NCBI RefSeq assembly: GCF_012926525.1
Contig: NZ_JABBNI010000001.1
Location: forward strand, 62,001 to 126,000
Direction: 5' to 3'
DNA from: Clostridium muellerianum
GTDB taxonomy: Bacteria; Bacillota; Clostridia; Clostridiales; Clostridiaceae
Length of the DNA: 64,000 nt
Shown here piece by piece: positions 43,503 to 51,676 of this stretch (within the stretch, counting starts at the first letter, position 1; each line of letters opens with the position of its first letter). The notes under the pieces were generated by a model, which searched no databases, was not told the origin of the DNA, and was given only the letters and a program-made list of their open reading frames with translations. The position numbers were made by a program, and so were the translations under genes.

Positions 43503-43787
43503 ATGAAAAAGCAACATGACAAACAATTTAAAGAAGATGCTGTAAAATATTATATAGCTCATAAGGAGCTTGGAGTAAGAAGGTGTGCTCAAAATCTTGA
43601 TGTAGGTGCTAGTACCTTATCAAAGTGGATTAGAGATTTTAAAAGTGAAAATGGCATTCAGGTTCGTGGTTCGGGTAACTATTCTAGTGATGAACAAAAG
43701 GAAATTGCACGATTAAAACGTGAACTTCGTGATACAAAGGATGCTCTTGATGTATTAAAAAAAGCCATAAGCATTCTGGGAAAGTGA
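43503..43787 (+). CDS. IS3 transposase orfA (HTH)
   Basis: 94 residues. RRCAQNLDVGASTLSKWIRD is the orfA helix-turn-helix, and the C-terminal EIARLKRELRDTKDALDVLK is the leucine-zipper coiled coil. A run of A7 at 43757-43763 near the end fits a slippery site (A AAA AAA) that would shift -1 into orfB, as in IS3-family elements. ATG follows GGGGGAAC. Confidence 0.85.
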   Translation: MKKQHDKQFKEDAVKYYIAHKELGVRRCAQNLDVGASTLSKWIRDFKSENGIQVRGSGNYSSDEQKEIARLKRELRDTKDALDVLKKAISILGK

Positions 43788-44695
43788 CAGAAGCAATATA
43801 CCTTGAAGTCCAAAATAAATGTGAGAAAATCAAAGAAAAACGCCGAGTTTCTGTCAGCAGAATGCTTTGTATATTAGGCGTTTCACGTTCAGGGTATAAT
43901 TCATGGCTACATTGCCTACCTTCCAATCAACAAAAGAGAAAACAGTCTGTAAAGAAAAAAATCAAGGAAATTTATGATAAATCACATCAAAATTATGGTG
44001 CTCTTAAAATTACAAAAGAAATACAGAAAACTGGCGAAAAAATATCTGAACGTACTATTGGAAAATATATGTAAGAACTAAAAATTAAGGCACAATATGT
44101 AGAAACATATACTGTTACTACAAAAATTTTAAATTTCAGCAGCAAACTTGAAAATATCTTAAATGAGCAATTTAATCATGATATACCAAATGCAGTATGG
44201 TGCACAGATATTACATATCTTTGGACTGATGCAGGCTTTGTATATCTTACAAGTATCATGGATTTATATTCTAGAAAAATCGTAGCTTGAACACTTTCAG
44301 AAACTTTAGAAGTCTCTTGTGTTATTAACACAATTAATAAAGCGAAAATAAGCAGAAAGCTTGTTAATCCAGTCATTATACACAGTGACAGAGGCTGTCA
44401 ATACGTATCAAAAGAATATAAAAAAGCTACCTCAAAAATGATACTTAGTTATTCTAAGAAAGTTTATCCATGGGATAATGCATGTATTGAATCATTCCAT
44501 GCAATTATTAAACGTGAATGGATAAATCGCTTTAGAATTAAGAATTATCGTCATGCATATACTCTTGTATTTGAATATATTGAAACATTTTATAATACCA
44601 CAAGAATTCATAGCCATTGTAGTTATATGTCACCAAATGAGTTTGAAAAAGCATATGAAAAAATCCAAAAACTTAGTTTGTCAGCTGTAAGTTAA
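43784..44695 (+). pseudogene. IS3 transposase orfB, two nonsense codons
   Basis: Starts in the -1 frame within the end of orfA. The DDE core is recognisable: CTDITYLW (first D), HSDRGCQY (second D), DNACIESFHAIIKRE (E), and the C-terminal TTRIHSHCSYMSPNEFEKAY. The frame is broken by TAA at 44072-44074 (after GKYM) and by TGA near 44288 (in IVA-stop-TLSETL, where W is expected). Both are point changes, so this is a dead copy of recent origin. Confidence 0.85.
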
Positions 44696-44742
44696 AATGT
44701 GGAAATAGTTTGGGGTTTTCTCATTTTAATTTGTACTTTTTC

Positions 44743-44925
44743 TTGACATATCACCAACTTTTGAATAGTTTTAATTTAGAACAGTTAAAAGATATAGCAA
44801 GACAATACACACCTGATGCTAGAGGATATGTATACAAATGGAATGATAAAAATAAAATAATTGATTATATCGTTGAGCGTTCAATGTCTTTATCTGAAAA
44901 AGGAAGTGTATTTGTAACTGACTAG
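44743..44925 (+). pseudogene. C-terminal gene remnant beside the IS
   Basis: The frame reads YHQLLNSFNLEQLKDIAR, then YVYKWNDKNKIIDYIVERSM before TAG near 44925. The helix-loop-helix pattern resembles a SAP-like or Rho-N-like small domain. It has no start of its own and directly follows the IS end, so it is probably the tail of a gene that the IS interrupted or deleted. Confidence 0.4.
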
Positions 44926-44967
44926 AAATAAGTAATAATAAACATTTTATTTAATAGTGATAAAGTT

Positions 44968-45025
44968 AAAAGTCTACGTCAAACCTGTTACGGTGAAACG
45001 TACTATGAAGAATGTAGACTTTTTT
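44968..45025 (+). terminator. Long hairpin terminator
   Basis: AAAAGTCTAC (44968-44977) pairs with GTAGACTTTT (45014-45023), then T. A second, smaller terminator-like hairpin (AAGGAAG 45092-45098 with CTTCCTT 45108-45114) follows. No gene is seen in 44926-45230. Confidence 0.6.
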
Positions 45026-45230
45026 AATACTATTGATGGAATTAATTTGAAAGTTAATGATGATTTGATAATATGTGGATGATAAACAAGTAAGGAAGCA
45101 AAAAGTTCTTCCTTTTCTATTTTACAGATAGATAAAATATTAGTTATGTGTTGATATTTTAAAGAAGAAAAATGTATAATTGGTATTGGATGGTAGTTGA
45201 CCATATATGAATAAATACTGGAGGGTTATC

Positions 45231-46355
45231 ATGGGAAAACAATATACAGAGAAACAATTAAAAGGGTTTACTATAGTTAATAAAGTTTTATTTATCATTT
45301 TAGGAATAATGCTATTACTTCTTACGATTGTATTTCCAATATGTTTATTATTTTCAATTGGAGCATTTATTATAGCTTTTAAGTACAAAGCTAAAAACGC
45401 TTCAATAGGTAAAACTGAAAGTCATACGTTATATGAGCCTATAAAAGCTTCAGATGATTATTATAGCCAAACATATTCAAAAGGTATTGAATCATACTCA
45501 CAGACTTATAATTGTACAGAAATACCACCTAGCTTTGTAATACTTGATTTGGAGACTACAGGTTTAAGTAGTTTAAGTGATAAAATTATTGAGATATCAA
45601 TAATAAAATATGAAAATGGAAGAGTAGTTGACACATATAATCAGTTAATAGACCCTGAAATGCACATACCGCAAGAAGCATCAAACATAAATGGAATTAC
45701 TAATGATATGGTTAAAGGTTGTCCTAAAATTCATGAAATTATAGATAATGTGTATGATAGAATAAATGGTGAAATTGTAATGGGGTACAATGTTGAATTC
45801 GATATTAAATTTCTAAGTACTGCATTTGGTAGAAGCAATAAAAAGATTGATAAGTTGGTATTAATAGATGTACTGCAAGTAGTAAAAGAAACTCTTCCAT
45901 CTAAAGAAACCCAAAATAGAAAACTCGAAACTATGAAAAATTATTTTGGTATAGAAAGTACTAGTCACAGGGCTTTGGCTGATTGTGAAGTTACTTTTGA
46001 GGTTTTCAAAAGGTGTCTTAAAATTAAGAAAAATTATGAATTGCAAAGGCAGTCAGAACAGAAGGAAAGAGTATCAAAATTAAATGATGGCGAAAAATTA
46101 TTTATATCTGCATTAGAAGAAAAACTTTATAATATTAATCTTAAGGACAAGCTTAGATATAACATAATGAGTGATAAAGTTATTAATTTTCAGATTAATA
46201 ATGCACAAATTGGTCGTGTTAAGTTAAATGGTAGAAAATATAAAATGCAAATTCTTGATAAAGATAATGTTCTTTGGCTAGATATTGATAATGTTGATGA
46301 AGCAGTAAATAACATCAAACATTGGATTAAGTATTGTGAATATCTTACTAAATAG
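45231..46355 (+). CDS. Membrane-anchored DEDDh 3'-5' exonuclease
   Basis: 374 residues from the ATG at 45231, which follows ACTGGAGGG. Two hydrophobic helices lie at about residues 15-55 (LFIILGIMLLLLTIVFPICL). The DnaQ/PolC-epsilon domain starts near 100 with FVILDLETTGL (D, E), then GYNVEFDIKFLS (D) and TSHRALADCEVTFEVF (H, D); all DEDDh residues are present. The C-terminal 100 residues are unassigned. Membrane anchoring is unusual for this family and suggests action on nucleic acid at the membrane, for example incoming phage DNA. Confidence 0.8.
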   Translation: MGKQYTEKQLKGFTIVNKVLFIILGIMLLLLTIVFPICLLFSIGAFIIAFKYKAKNASIGKTESHTLYEPIKASDDYYSQTYSKGIESYSQTYNCTEIPPSFVILDLETTGLSSLSDKIIEISIIKYENGRVVDTYNQLIDPEMHIPQEASNINGITNDMVKGCPKIHEIIDNVYDRINGEIVMGYNVEFDIKFLSTAFGRSNKKIDKLVLIDVLQVVKETLPSKETQNRKLETMKNYFGIESTSHRALADCEVTFEVFKRCLKIKKNYELQRQSEQKERVSKLNDGEKLFISALEEKLYNINLKDKLRYNIMSDKVINFQINNAQIGRVKLNGRKYKMQILDKDNVLWLDIDNVDEAVNNIKHWIKYCEYLTK

Positions 46356-46635
46356 GTTGATGTGCTATAGGAAATTGAGGAGTAACTGGTGTATAAAGTT
46401 TTTATAAAATAATATAAATGATAAATTAATAAATTTAAGTTTTATCTAGGCTGAGGCGTAGTTAAAGAAAGCCAATTTTTCCAAGTGCCAGACTTGACTT
46501 TTTTCTGAATTGATACTAAAATAAAATTAAAGGTAACTTACTTACTAATATTAAAAGTAATAGCGGAATTTATTTAAATTGATATAAAAATAATTAATTA
46601 CAAGTATGATAATTTTGGTGGACTGACACCTTAAT

Positions 46636-46739
46636 AATCCGAAATGAATGTATGACGAATGGGCATATAGTTGGTGGACAACAAAAAAATCCAAAATGAA
46701 CGCATGGCGAATGGACATGTAGTTGGCGGACAACAAAAA
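46636..46739 (+). repeat. Two exact-length 52-base tandem units
   Basis: Each unit begins AATCC and ends CAACAAAAA. There is no spacer between the copies, so this is not a CRISPR array. A third AATC at 46740 starts but does not complete another copy. Confidence 0.9.
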
Positions 46740-46751
46740 AATCAGTCATTT

Positions 46752-46792
46752 AAAAAAGGGTATAATTCACTGCGGTGGATATACCCTTTTTT
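46752..46792 (+). terminator. Intrinsic terminator between repeat RNA and nuclease gene
   Basis: AAAAAAGGGTAT (46752-46763) pairs perfectly over 12 bases with ATACCCTTTTTT (46781-46792), then TTATT. In type III loci a leaky terminator at this place sets the excess of RNA antitoxin over toxin mRNA. Confidence 0.8.
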
Positions 46793-46816
46793 ATTAGAAT
46801 ACAAGGGGATAAAATA

Positions 46817-47524
46817 ATGGACAAACAAGAAGCTCTAAAAATAATTATAAGTTGTGCTAAGTTATATCAACAAAATTTAGAAAATACAAATTTATTGATT
46901 GTATCGTTAAAAACTAGAAAAGTAAATTTTTTAGAAGCAAAATTTCTAAGAGGTAATTATTTGCATTTAGCTGGTGTGGTTACTAACAATGGTATTAGTG
47001 CTCAGCTATTTTATCAGAAATGCTTAAATAATAAGCTATCTTTAAAAGATTTTGAGTTCAAAGGAGATGGTACTACTCCTTTAAAGTTATCTGTATTGCC
47101 AAACTTAATGAACATACATAAAAGTCTTAATATGATTGGGGATTTTAATGGTTCAAAGCCTAAATTATATGCTGATAAGTTAACAGGCAATATAATGGCT
47201 TGTATAGGGTTAACCAAGTCTGGAGCTTATTATGCACCTTGTACAACTTTAAAAGAAGATATTAGACCATTAATTAATAATCAAGAGCGGGTAATTGCTG
47301 TTTTTTTAAAAAATATGAAAGAACAAGTCTATACTAGTTTAACATACATAGCTAAAGGTTTTAACAATATTGAAGTGGAGAAAATACCAGTAGACATTTT
47401 GAATAAAATTGATATTGATAACATAAAAAGTAGTTTTAAGATAACATTTGTAAAATCCAATAATGAAGAAAATGAAACTAAAGAACAAATTGCTTCAGAT
47501 AGTGAAACGGATAAAGATAATTAA
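46817..47524 (+). CDS. PBECR4-type nuclease domain protein, candidate toxin
   Basis: About 235 residues from the ATG at 46817, which follows AAGGGGATAAA. FLRGNYLHLAGVVTNNGIS, then FYQKCLNNKLSLKDFEFKGD, then LMNIHKSLNMIGDF, then YYAPCTTLKEDIRPLI match the PBECR4 fold (phage-barnase-EndoU-colicin-RelE-like). The acidic C-terminus (from about 210) is disordered. It sits 24 bases after the terminator of the tandem-repeat RNA. Family assignment is by pattern recall; a toxin role is inferred from context. Confidence 0.65.
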   Translation: MDKQEALKIIISCAKLYQQNLENTNLLIVSLKTRKVNFLEAKFLRGNYLHLAGVVTNNGISAQLFYQKCLNNKLSLKDFEFKGDGTTPLKLSVLPNLMNIHKSLNMIGDFNGSKPKLYADKLTGNIMACIGLTKSGAYYAPCTTLKEDIRPLINNQERVIAVFLKNMKEQVYTSLTYIAKGFNNIEVEKIPVDILNKIDIDNIKSSFKITFVKSNNEENETKEQIASDSETDKDN

Positions 47525-47672
47525 ATGTAAAGTTACAGATATTTTGAGAGGATATTCAATTTATTAATTAGTCATTATATGAGATATGTAAAGTAATGCT
47601 ATTTATATAGTTTGAAATTAGAAAATATATTTTGTAGTAGATAATGTCAATTCTTTGATGTATAATATTAAT

Positions 47673-47786
47673 ACTAGTAATGTATATAGTCATCAAATCT
47701 TAATTTTTAGTAAAATGATTATGATAAACAATGCTATGATACATTATTTTGGTAAGAAATTTGATAATGATATATATCACATGAAA
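47673..47786. other. Right-end sequence of element 2
   Basis: Homologous to 38103-38214 and ending with the same TTGATAATGATATATATCAC string. It marks the right boundary of element 2 just before the yebC 3' remnant. Confidence 0.7.
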
Positions 47787-48106
47787 ATTCTACAGGATGT
47801 GTTTCTTTTATGTTCCAAGAAAAGGGTCAAATTGTTATAGAAAAAACAGATGATATGGATGAAGACGAATTAATGATGATGGCTTTAGATGCTGGCGCAG
47901 AAGATTTTGGAACAGTAAGAGAAGCTTTAGAAGCCAATAAGCTTGAGTTCTTAGAAGCTGAAGTTAAAATGATTCCAGATACATATACTGCAATTGATGA
48001 AGAAACAGTAGTTAAGTTCCAAAAAATGCTTGATGCTTTAGAAGATGACGAAGACGTTCAGGACGTTTACCACAATGCTGAGTTCCCTGAAGGCTTCGAA
48101 GAATAA
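47787..48106 (+). pseudogene. yebC: yebC (YebC/PmpR) 3' remnant, displaced host copy
   Basis: From CTACAGGATGTG onward it matches copy 1 almost base for base and ends PEGFEE before TAA. It lacks 48 bases (16 codons) between the repeated GAAGATTTT at the DAGAEDF region, and also the preceding 35-40 bases of yebC seen in copy 1. It lies next to the chromosomal bofC gene, so it is the original 3' end of the host gene, now without promoter and decaying. Confidence 0.85.
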
Positions 48107-48162
48107 TCAAGAAAAAAACATTCATTAAATCATCAGTTTAATGAATAATAGCTTTAATATAT

Positions 48163-48196
48163 GTCCATAATATCCTTTAGGAGGGATATTATGGAC
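48163..48196 (+). promoter_or_regulatory. Hairpin covering the bofC-like start codon
   Basis: GTCCATAATATCC (48163-48175) and GGATATTATGGAC (48184-48196) are perfect 13-base inverted copies with an 8-base loop. The ATG at 48191 is inside the right arm and part of the GGAGGG lies in the loop, so folding of the mRNA would hide the start. Confidence 0.55.
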
Positions 48197-48811
48197 TTTA
48201 TTAATAATAATAGAAAAAAAATAAAAACAGTTTTGCTGGTTGTTTCAACTATTGCAATTTTTAGTTTAAGTTATTATCTATGCATAAATAAGCTAAGAAG
48301 TACAAATGTTAAAGAAAACAAGTATAAAGCAGAAAATCGCAGTAAGGATTTAGGTAAGGCTGTAACTGTGGACTCTAATGTAAATACTTCACTTTCATCA
48401 AATGCAAAGGTAGTATTTAAAAAAAAGTATGTTAAAAGTGGTGAAATTGTAACTGAAAAAGAAGAAAATGCGGGCAATTTGGCAGGTAAGAAAAAGAAGG
48501 AACTAGATCAGGTTTATAAAGGACAAGGATATAGTGTGGCAAGTATAAAACCTTCTGAAGTAGTATTTATGAAAGAATTTGATAGATATGCTCCAAATAA
48601 ATATGTACTTGGTATAAAAGATAAATTTATTGCTATATATAAAACTGATAAAGAAGGAAATATGTTTCTAGAAGATGAGAAGAGAGATATAACAGATGTA
48701 AAAATTGATAAATTAAAGAAAGCAGATATAGATCTTTTAACAAAAGGTGATAAATATTTTCAGTGTAATACAAGAGAAGACGCAGAAGCACGCCTTGAAG
48801 ACTATGAATAA
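48191..48811 (+). CDS. bofC: BofC-like forespore regulator protein
   Basis: 206 residues from the ATG at 48191. A membrane anchor lies at about residues 9-28 (TVLLVVSTIAIFSLSYYLCI). The C-terminal domain KPSEVVFMKEFDRYAPNKYV ... YVLGIKDKFIAIY ... EDAEARLEDYE resembles the BofC C-terminal domain. In Bacillus, BofC (bypass of forespore C) controls sigma-K checkpoint signalling. Chromosomal order yebC-bofC-ruvA is usual in clostridia. The stop lies inside a terminator. Confidence 0.6.
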   Translation: MDFINNNRKKIKTVLLVVSTIAIFSLSYYLCINKLRSTNVKENKYKAENRSKDLGKAVTVDSNVNTSLSSNAKVVFKKKYVKSGEIVTEKEENAGNLAGKKKKELDQVYKGQGYSVASIKPSEVVFMKEFDRYAPNKYVLGIKDKFIAIYKTDKEGNMFLEDEKRDITDVKIDKLKKADIDLLTKGDKYFQCNTREDAEARLEDYE

Positions 48812-48830
48812 TAGTCTTTGAGGCGTTTTG
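48791..48830 (+). terminator. Terminator overlapping the end of the bofC-like gene
   Basis: CGCCTTGAAGACTAT (48791-48805) and ATAGTCTTTGAGGCG (48811-48825) pair with two mismatches, then TTTT. The hairpin includes the last codons and the stop. Confidence 0.65.
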
Positions 48831-48947
48831 TAGTGGATAATATTCTTTGTTTCTTGAATTAAATTAAGTATAATGGTAAAGTAATATATGTTAAGTTTGT
48901 ATAAAACCTTTGACTTAAAATTTAAAAAATTTTGGAGGACGTCTTTG

Positions 48948-49541
48948 ATGTATGAGTATATACGCGGAACATATGTAGGAATGAATAAGGATTACATAAT
49001 AGTTGACAATAGTGGCATTGGTTATAAAATATATACTTCAGGAAGTACTCTAGCTAAAATTCCTAAAATAAATGAAGAAATAATGCTTTATTTACAGCAA
49101 ATAGTGAGAGAAGATTTTATAGGTCTTTATGGTTTTTTAACTAAGGAAGAATTGAATATGTTTAATTTGCTTTTAACAATAAGTGGTGTGGGTGCAAAAG
49201 CTGCATTATCACTTTTATCTATAAGTAGTGTTAACAATTTAAAATATGCAATTTTATCTGGCGATGAAAAACTTATTGTTAGAGCACCAGGTATAGGCAA
49301 AAAAATGTCTCAAAGAATTATATTGGAGCTTAAAGATAAGATAAAACCAGAAGAAGTTGACATATGTGATGAAAATAATATTGAGGTAAGTGGCGTTTCT
49401 GAAAATGGTTCAGAAGCATTAGAAGCACTTATAGCATTAGGGTATTCTGAAAAAGAAGCTAAAGGTGCTGTTAAAAATATAGATAAAAATGATTCTATAG
49501 AAAATATAATAAGAAATGCCTTAAAGTTTTTAATGAATTAG
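48948..49541 (+). CDS. ruvA: Holliday junction branch migration protein RuvA
   Basis: 197 residues from the ATG at 48948, which follows TTGGAGG; upstream in-frame codons are ignored because of this site. MYEYIRGTYVG starts the OB fold. SGVGAKAALSLL and PGIGKKMSQRIILELKDK are the two helix-hairpin-helix motifs that bind DNA. EALIALGYSEKEAKGAV is domain III, which contacts RuvB. RuvA recognises four-way junctions for RuvB. It is 15 bases before ruvB, so the two are co-transcribed. Confidence 0.97.
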   Translation: MYEYIRGTYVGMNKDYIIVDNSGIGYKIYTSGSTLAKIPKINEEIMLYLQQIVREDFIGLYGFLTKEELNMFNLLLTISGVGAKAALSLLSISSVNNLKYAILSGDEKLIVRAPGIGKKMSQRIILELKDKIKPEEVDICDENNIEVSGVSENGSEALEALIALGYSEKEAKGAVKNIDKNDSIENIIRNALKFLMN

Positions 49542-49556
49542 GCAGGTGATAACTTT

Positions 49557-50618
49557 ATGAATGATGATAAAGATAGGATTGTTACGCCTTTAAATATAGT
49601 TGGAGATACAGAAAATGAATATAGTCTAAGACCTAAAAAGATTAATGAGTATATTGGACAGAAAAAGGTAAAAGAAAAATTAGAAATTTTCATAGAAGCA
49701 GCAAAAAAGAGAAAAGAAGCATTAGATCATGTATTATTATATGGTCCACCAGGTCTTGGTAAAACTACATTAGCAAATATAATAGCTTTAGAAATGGGAG
49801 GAAACTTAAAAGTTACATCAGGTCCTGCCATTGAAAGAGCAGGTGATTTAGCTGCAATACTTACAAGTCTTAATAATTATGATGTATTGTTTATAGATGA
49901 AATTCACAGATTAAGTAGGAATGTAGAAGAAATACTTTATCCAGCCATGGAGGATTATGCTTTAGATATAATTATAGGAAAGGGAGCGTCTGCGAAGTCT
50001 ATAAGATTAGATTTGCCTAAATTTACATTAATAGGTGCTACTACTCGAGTTGGACTTTTAACATCACCTTTAAGAGATAGATTTGGAGTAATGTGTCCAA
50101 TGGAATTTTATGAGGATGATGAGTTAAAAGAAATTATAGTGAGATCTGCTCAGATACTTGGTGTTGGCATAGAAGAATCAGCAGCATTAGAAATAGGAAG
50201 TAGATCAAGAGGAACTCCTAGAATAGCTAATAGGCTTTTAAAAAGAGTTAGAGATTATTCAGATGTTAAAGGTAGTGGGATAGTAAATTTAGAAGTTACT
50301 AAGGCTGCTTTAGAACTTTTAGATGTAGATAAAGAAGGATTTGACAGCATAGATAATAAAATAATAACAGCAATAGTAGATAATTTTAATGGTGGTCCAG
50401 TAGGTTTAGAGACTCTAGCATATTTTATAGGAGAAGAATTGGACACTATTCAGGATGTTTATGAACCATACCTTCTTCAAAAGGGATTTATAATTAGAAC
50501 GCCTAGAGGAAGAGTTGCATCGGATAGTGCATATAAACATTTAAATAGAAGTAGAAAGTGCAGTAAATCAGATAAAAACGCAGTAGAACAAGAGTCAATA
50601 TTTAATGATGAAATATAA
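49557..50618 (+). CDS. ruvB: Holliday junction DNA helicase RuvB
   Basis: 353 residues. Walker [12 protein letters not shown], Walker [10 protein letters not shown], sensor 1 [20 protein letters not shown] and the arginine finger in the same segment are all intact. The C-terminal winged helix ends near [13 protein letters not shown]. RuvB hexamers drive branch migration of junctions held by RuvA. It is followed 20 bases later by queA. Confidence 0.98.
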   Translation: MNDDKDRIVTPLNIVGDTENEYSLRPKKINEYIGQKKVKEKLEIFIEAAKKRKEALDHVLLYGPPGLGKTTLANIIALEMGGNLKVTSGPAIERAGDLAAILTSLNNYDVLFIDEIHRLSRNVEEILYPAMEDYALDIIIGKGASAKSIRLDLPKFTLIGATTRVGLLTSPLRDRFGVMCPMEFYEDDELKEIIVRSAQILGVGIEESAALEIGSRSRGTPRIANRLLKRVRDYSDVKGSGIVNLEVTKAALELLDVDKEGFDSIDNKIITAIVDNFNGGPVGLETLAYFIGEELDTIQDVYEPYLLQKGFIIRTPRGRVASDSAYKHLNRSRKCSKSDKNAVEQESIFNDEI

Positions 50619-50638
50619 GAAATGGAGAGTAGATATTT

Positions 50639-51664
50639 TTGAAAGTTACAGATTTTGATTTTTATTTACCAGAAGAATTAATAGCACAGAGCCCATTAGA
50701 AAAAAGAGATGAAGCAAGACTAATGACGTTAAATAAAAATAATGGTGAAATAGAACATAAAATATTTAAAGATATAATTGACTATTTAGAGCCAGGTGAT
50801 TGCTTAGTATTGAATGATACAAGAGTGCTGCCAGCAAGGCTTATTGGAGAAAAAGAGAATACAGGAGGAAAAATAGAATTTTTACTTCTTAAACGAATAG
50901 ATAAAGACAAATGGGAAACTCTTGTTAAGCCAGGAAAAAGGGCTCAAGTTGGAAAAAGGTTTGTATTTGGTGATGGAGAATTAAAAGCAGAAGTAGTTAG
51001 TGTTGAAGAAGATGGAAATAGAATTGTAGAATTTGAGTATGATGGAATATTTGAAGAAGTGTTAGATAAATTAGGACAAATGCCGCTTCCTCCATATATA
51101 AAGGAAAAACTTGAAGATAAAGAAATGTATCAAACTGTTTATTCAAAAGAGCAGGGGTCAGCAGCAGCACCTACTGCAGGATTGCATTTTACAGAGGAAC
51201 TTTTAAAGAGAATAGAGGAAAAGGGTGTAAATATAGCATTTTTAACTTTACATGTAGGCCTTGGTACTTTTAGACCAGTTAAAGTTGAAAATATACAAGA
51301 GCATAATATGCATTCAGAATATTACACTATGTCTAAAGAAACTGCAGATATAATAAATAAAACAAAGAAAAATGGAAAAAGTATAATTGCAGTGGGAACT
51401 ACTTCATGCAGAACTTTGGAAACCATAGGAAATGATCAGGGAGAAGTAAGGGAACAATCTGGTTGGACTGATATATTTATATATCCAGGATATAAATATA
51501 AGATAGTAGATAAACTTATAACTAATTTTCATCTTCCAGAGTCTACATTAATAATGTTAGTAAGTGCTTTAGCTGGAAGAGAAAATATAATGAATGCCTA
51601 TAATACAGCAGTAAAAGAAAAGTATAGATTTTTTAGTTTTGGAGATGCAATGTTTATTAAATAA
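50639..51664 (+). CDS. queA: S-adenosylmethionine:tRNA ribosyltransferase-isomerase QueA
   Basis: 341 residues starting at [43 protein letters not shown] and [17 protein letters not shown] are signatures of QueA, which makes epoxyqueuosine from preQ1-modified tRNA. The next gene is tgt, which inserts preQ1, so two consecutive queuosine steps are encoded together as is usual in Firmicutes. Confidence 0.97.
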   Translation: MKVTDFDFYLPEELIAQSPLEKRDEARLMTLNKNNGEIEHKIFKDIIDYLEPGDCLVLNDTRVLPARLIGEKENTGGKIEFLLLKRIDKDKWETLVKPGKRAQVGKRFVFGDGELKAEVVSVEEDGNRIVEFEYDGIFEEVLDKLGQMPLPPYIKEKLEDKEMYQTVYSKEQGSAAAPTAGLHFTEELLKRIEEKGVNIAFLTLHVGLGTFRPVKVENIQEHNMHSEYYTMSKETADIINKTKKNGKSIIAVGTTSCRTLETIGNDQGEVREQSGWTDIFIYPGYKYKIVDKLITNFHLPESTLIMLVSALAGRENIMNAYNTAVKEKYRFFSFGDAMFIK

Positions 51665-51676
51665 AGGGGTGTTTTA

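Larger units (their letters stand above)
43434..44737 (+). mobile_element. IS3-family insertion sequence, inactivated
   Basis: Imperfect terminal inverted repeats start with AGTACAA at 43434 and end with TTGTACT at 44731-44737; inside, both ends share an AAAT.GAGAAA..CC pattern. The IS carries orfA and orfB in the usual IS3 layout (orfB in the -1 frame). orfB has two in-frame stops, so this copy cannot move by itself. The ends are approximate because no target duplication is obvious. Confidence 0.7.
46605..46792 (+). ncRNA. Tandem-repeat RNA with terminator, candidate RNA antitoxin
   Basis: Two contiguous 52-base units at 46636-46687 and 46688-46739 differ at 7 positions, all transitions. 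A partial unit (TTGGTGGAC) lies just before. In each unit GYATG pairs with CATRT, and position 16/32 covaries: U-A in unit 1, C-G in unit 2. GTTG pairs with CAAC around an invariant GYGGA loop. The unit length is not a multiple of three, so it is not a protein repeat. A TATGAT box at 46605 could start the transcript. An intrinsic terminator follows, then the PBECR4 gene. This is the order seen in type III toxin-antitoxin loci. Confidence 0.65.

Noticed and set aside
46551-46736. Minus-strand reading frame across the tandem units
   Set aside because: The unit length of 52 is not a multiple of three, there is no ribosome site, and the substitutions preserve RNA pairs and not codons.
46636-46739. 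CRISPR array
   Set aside because: The two 52-base copies are directly adjacent without spacers, and no cas genes are nearby.
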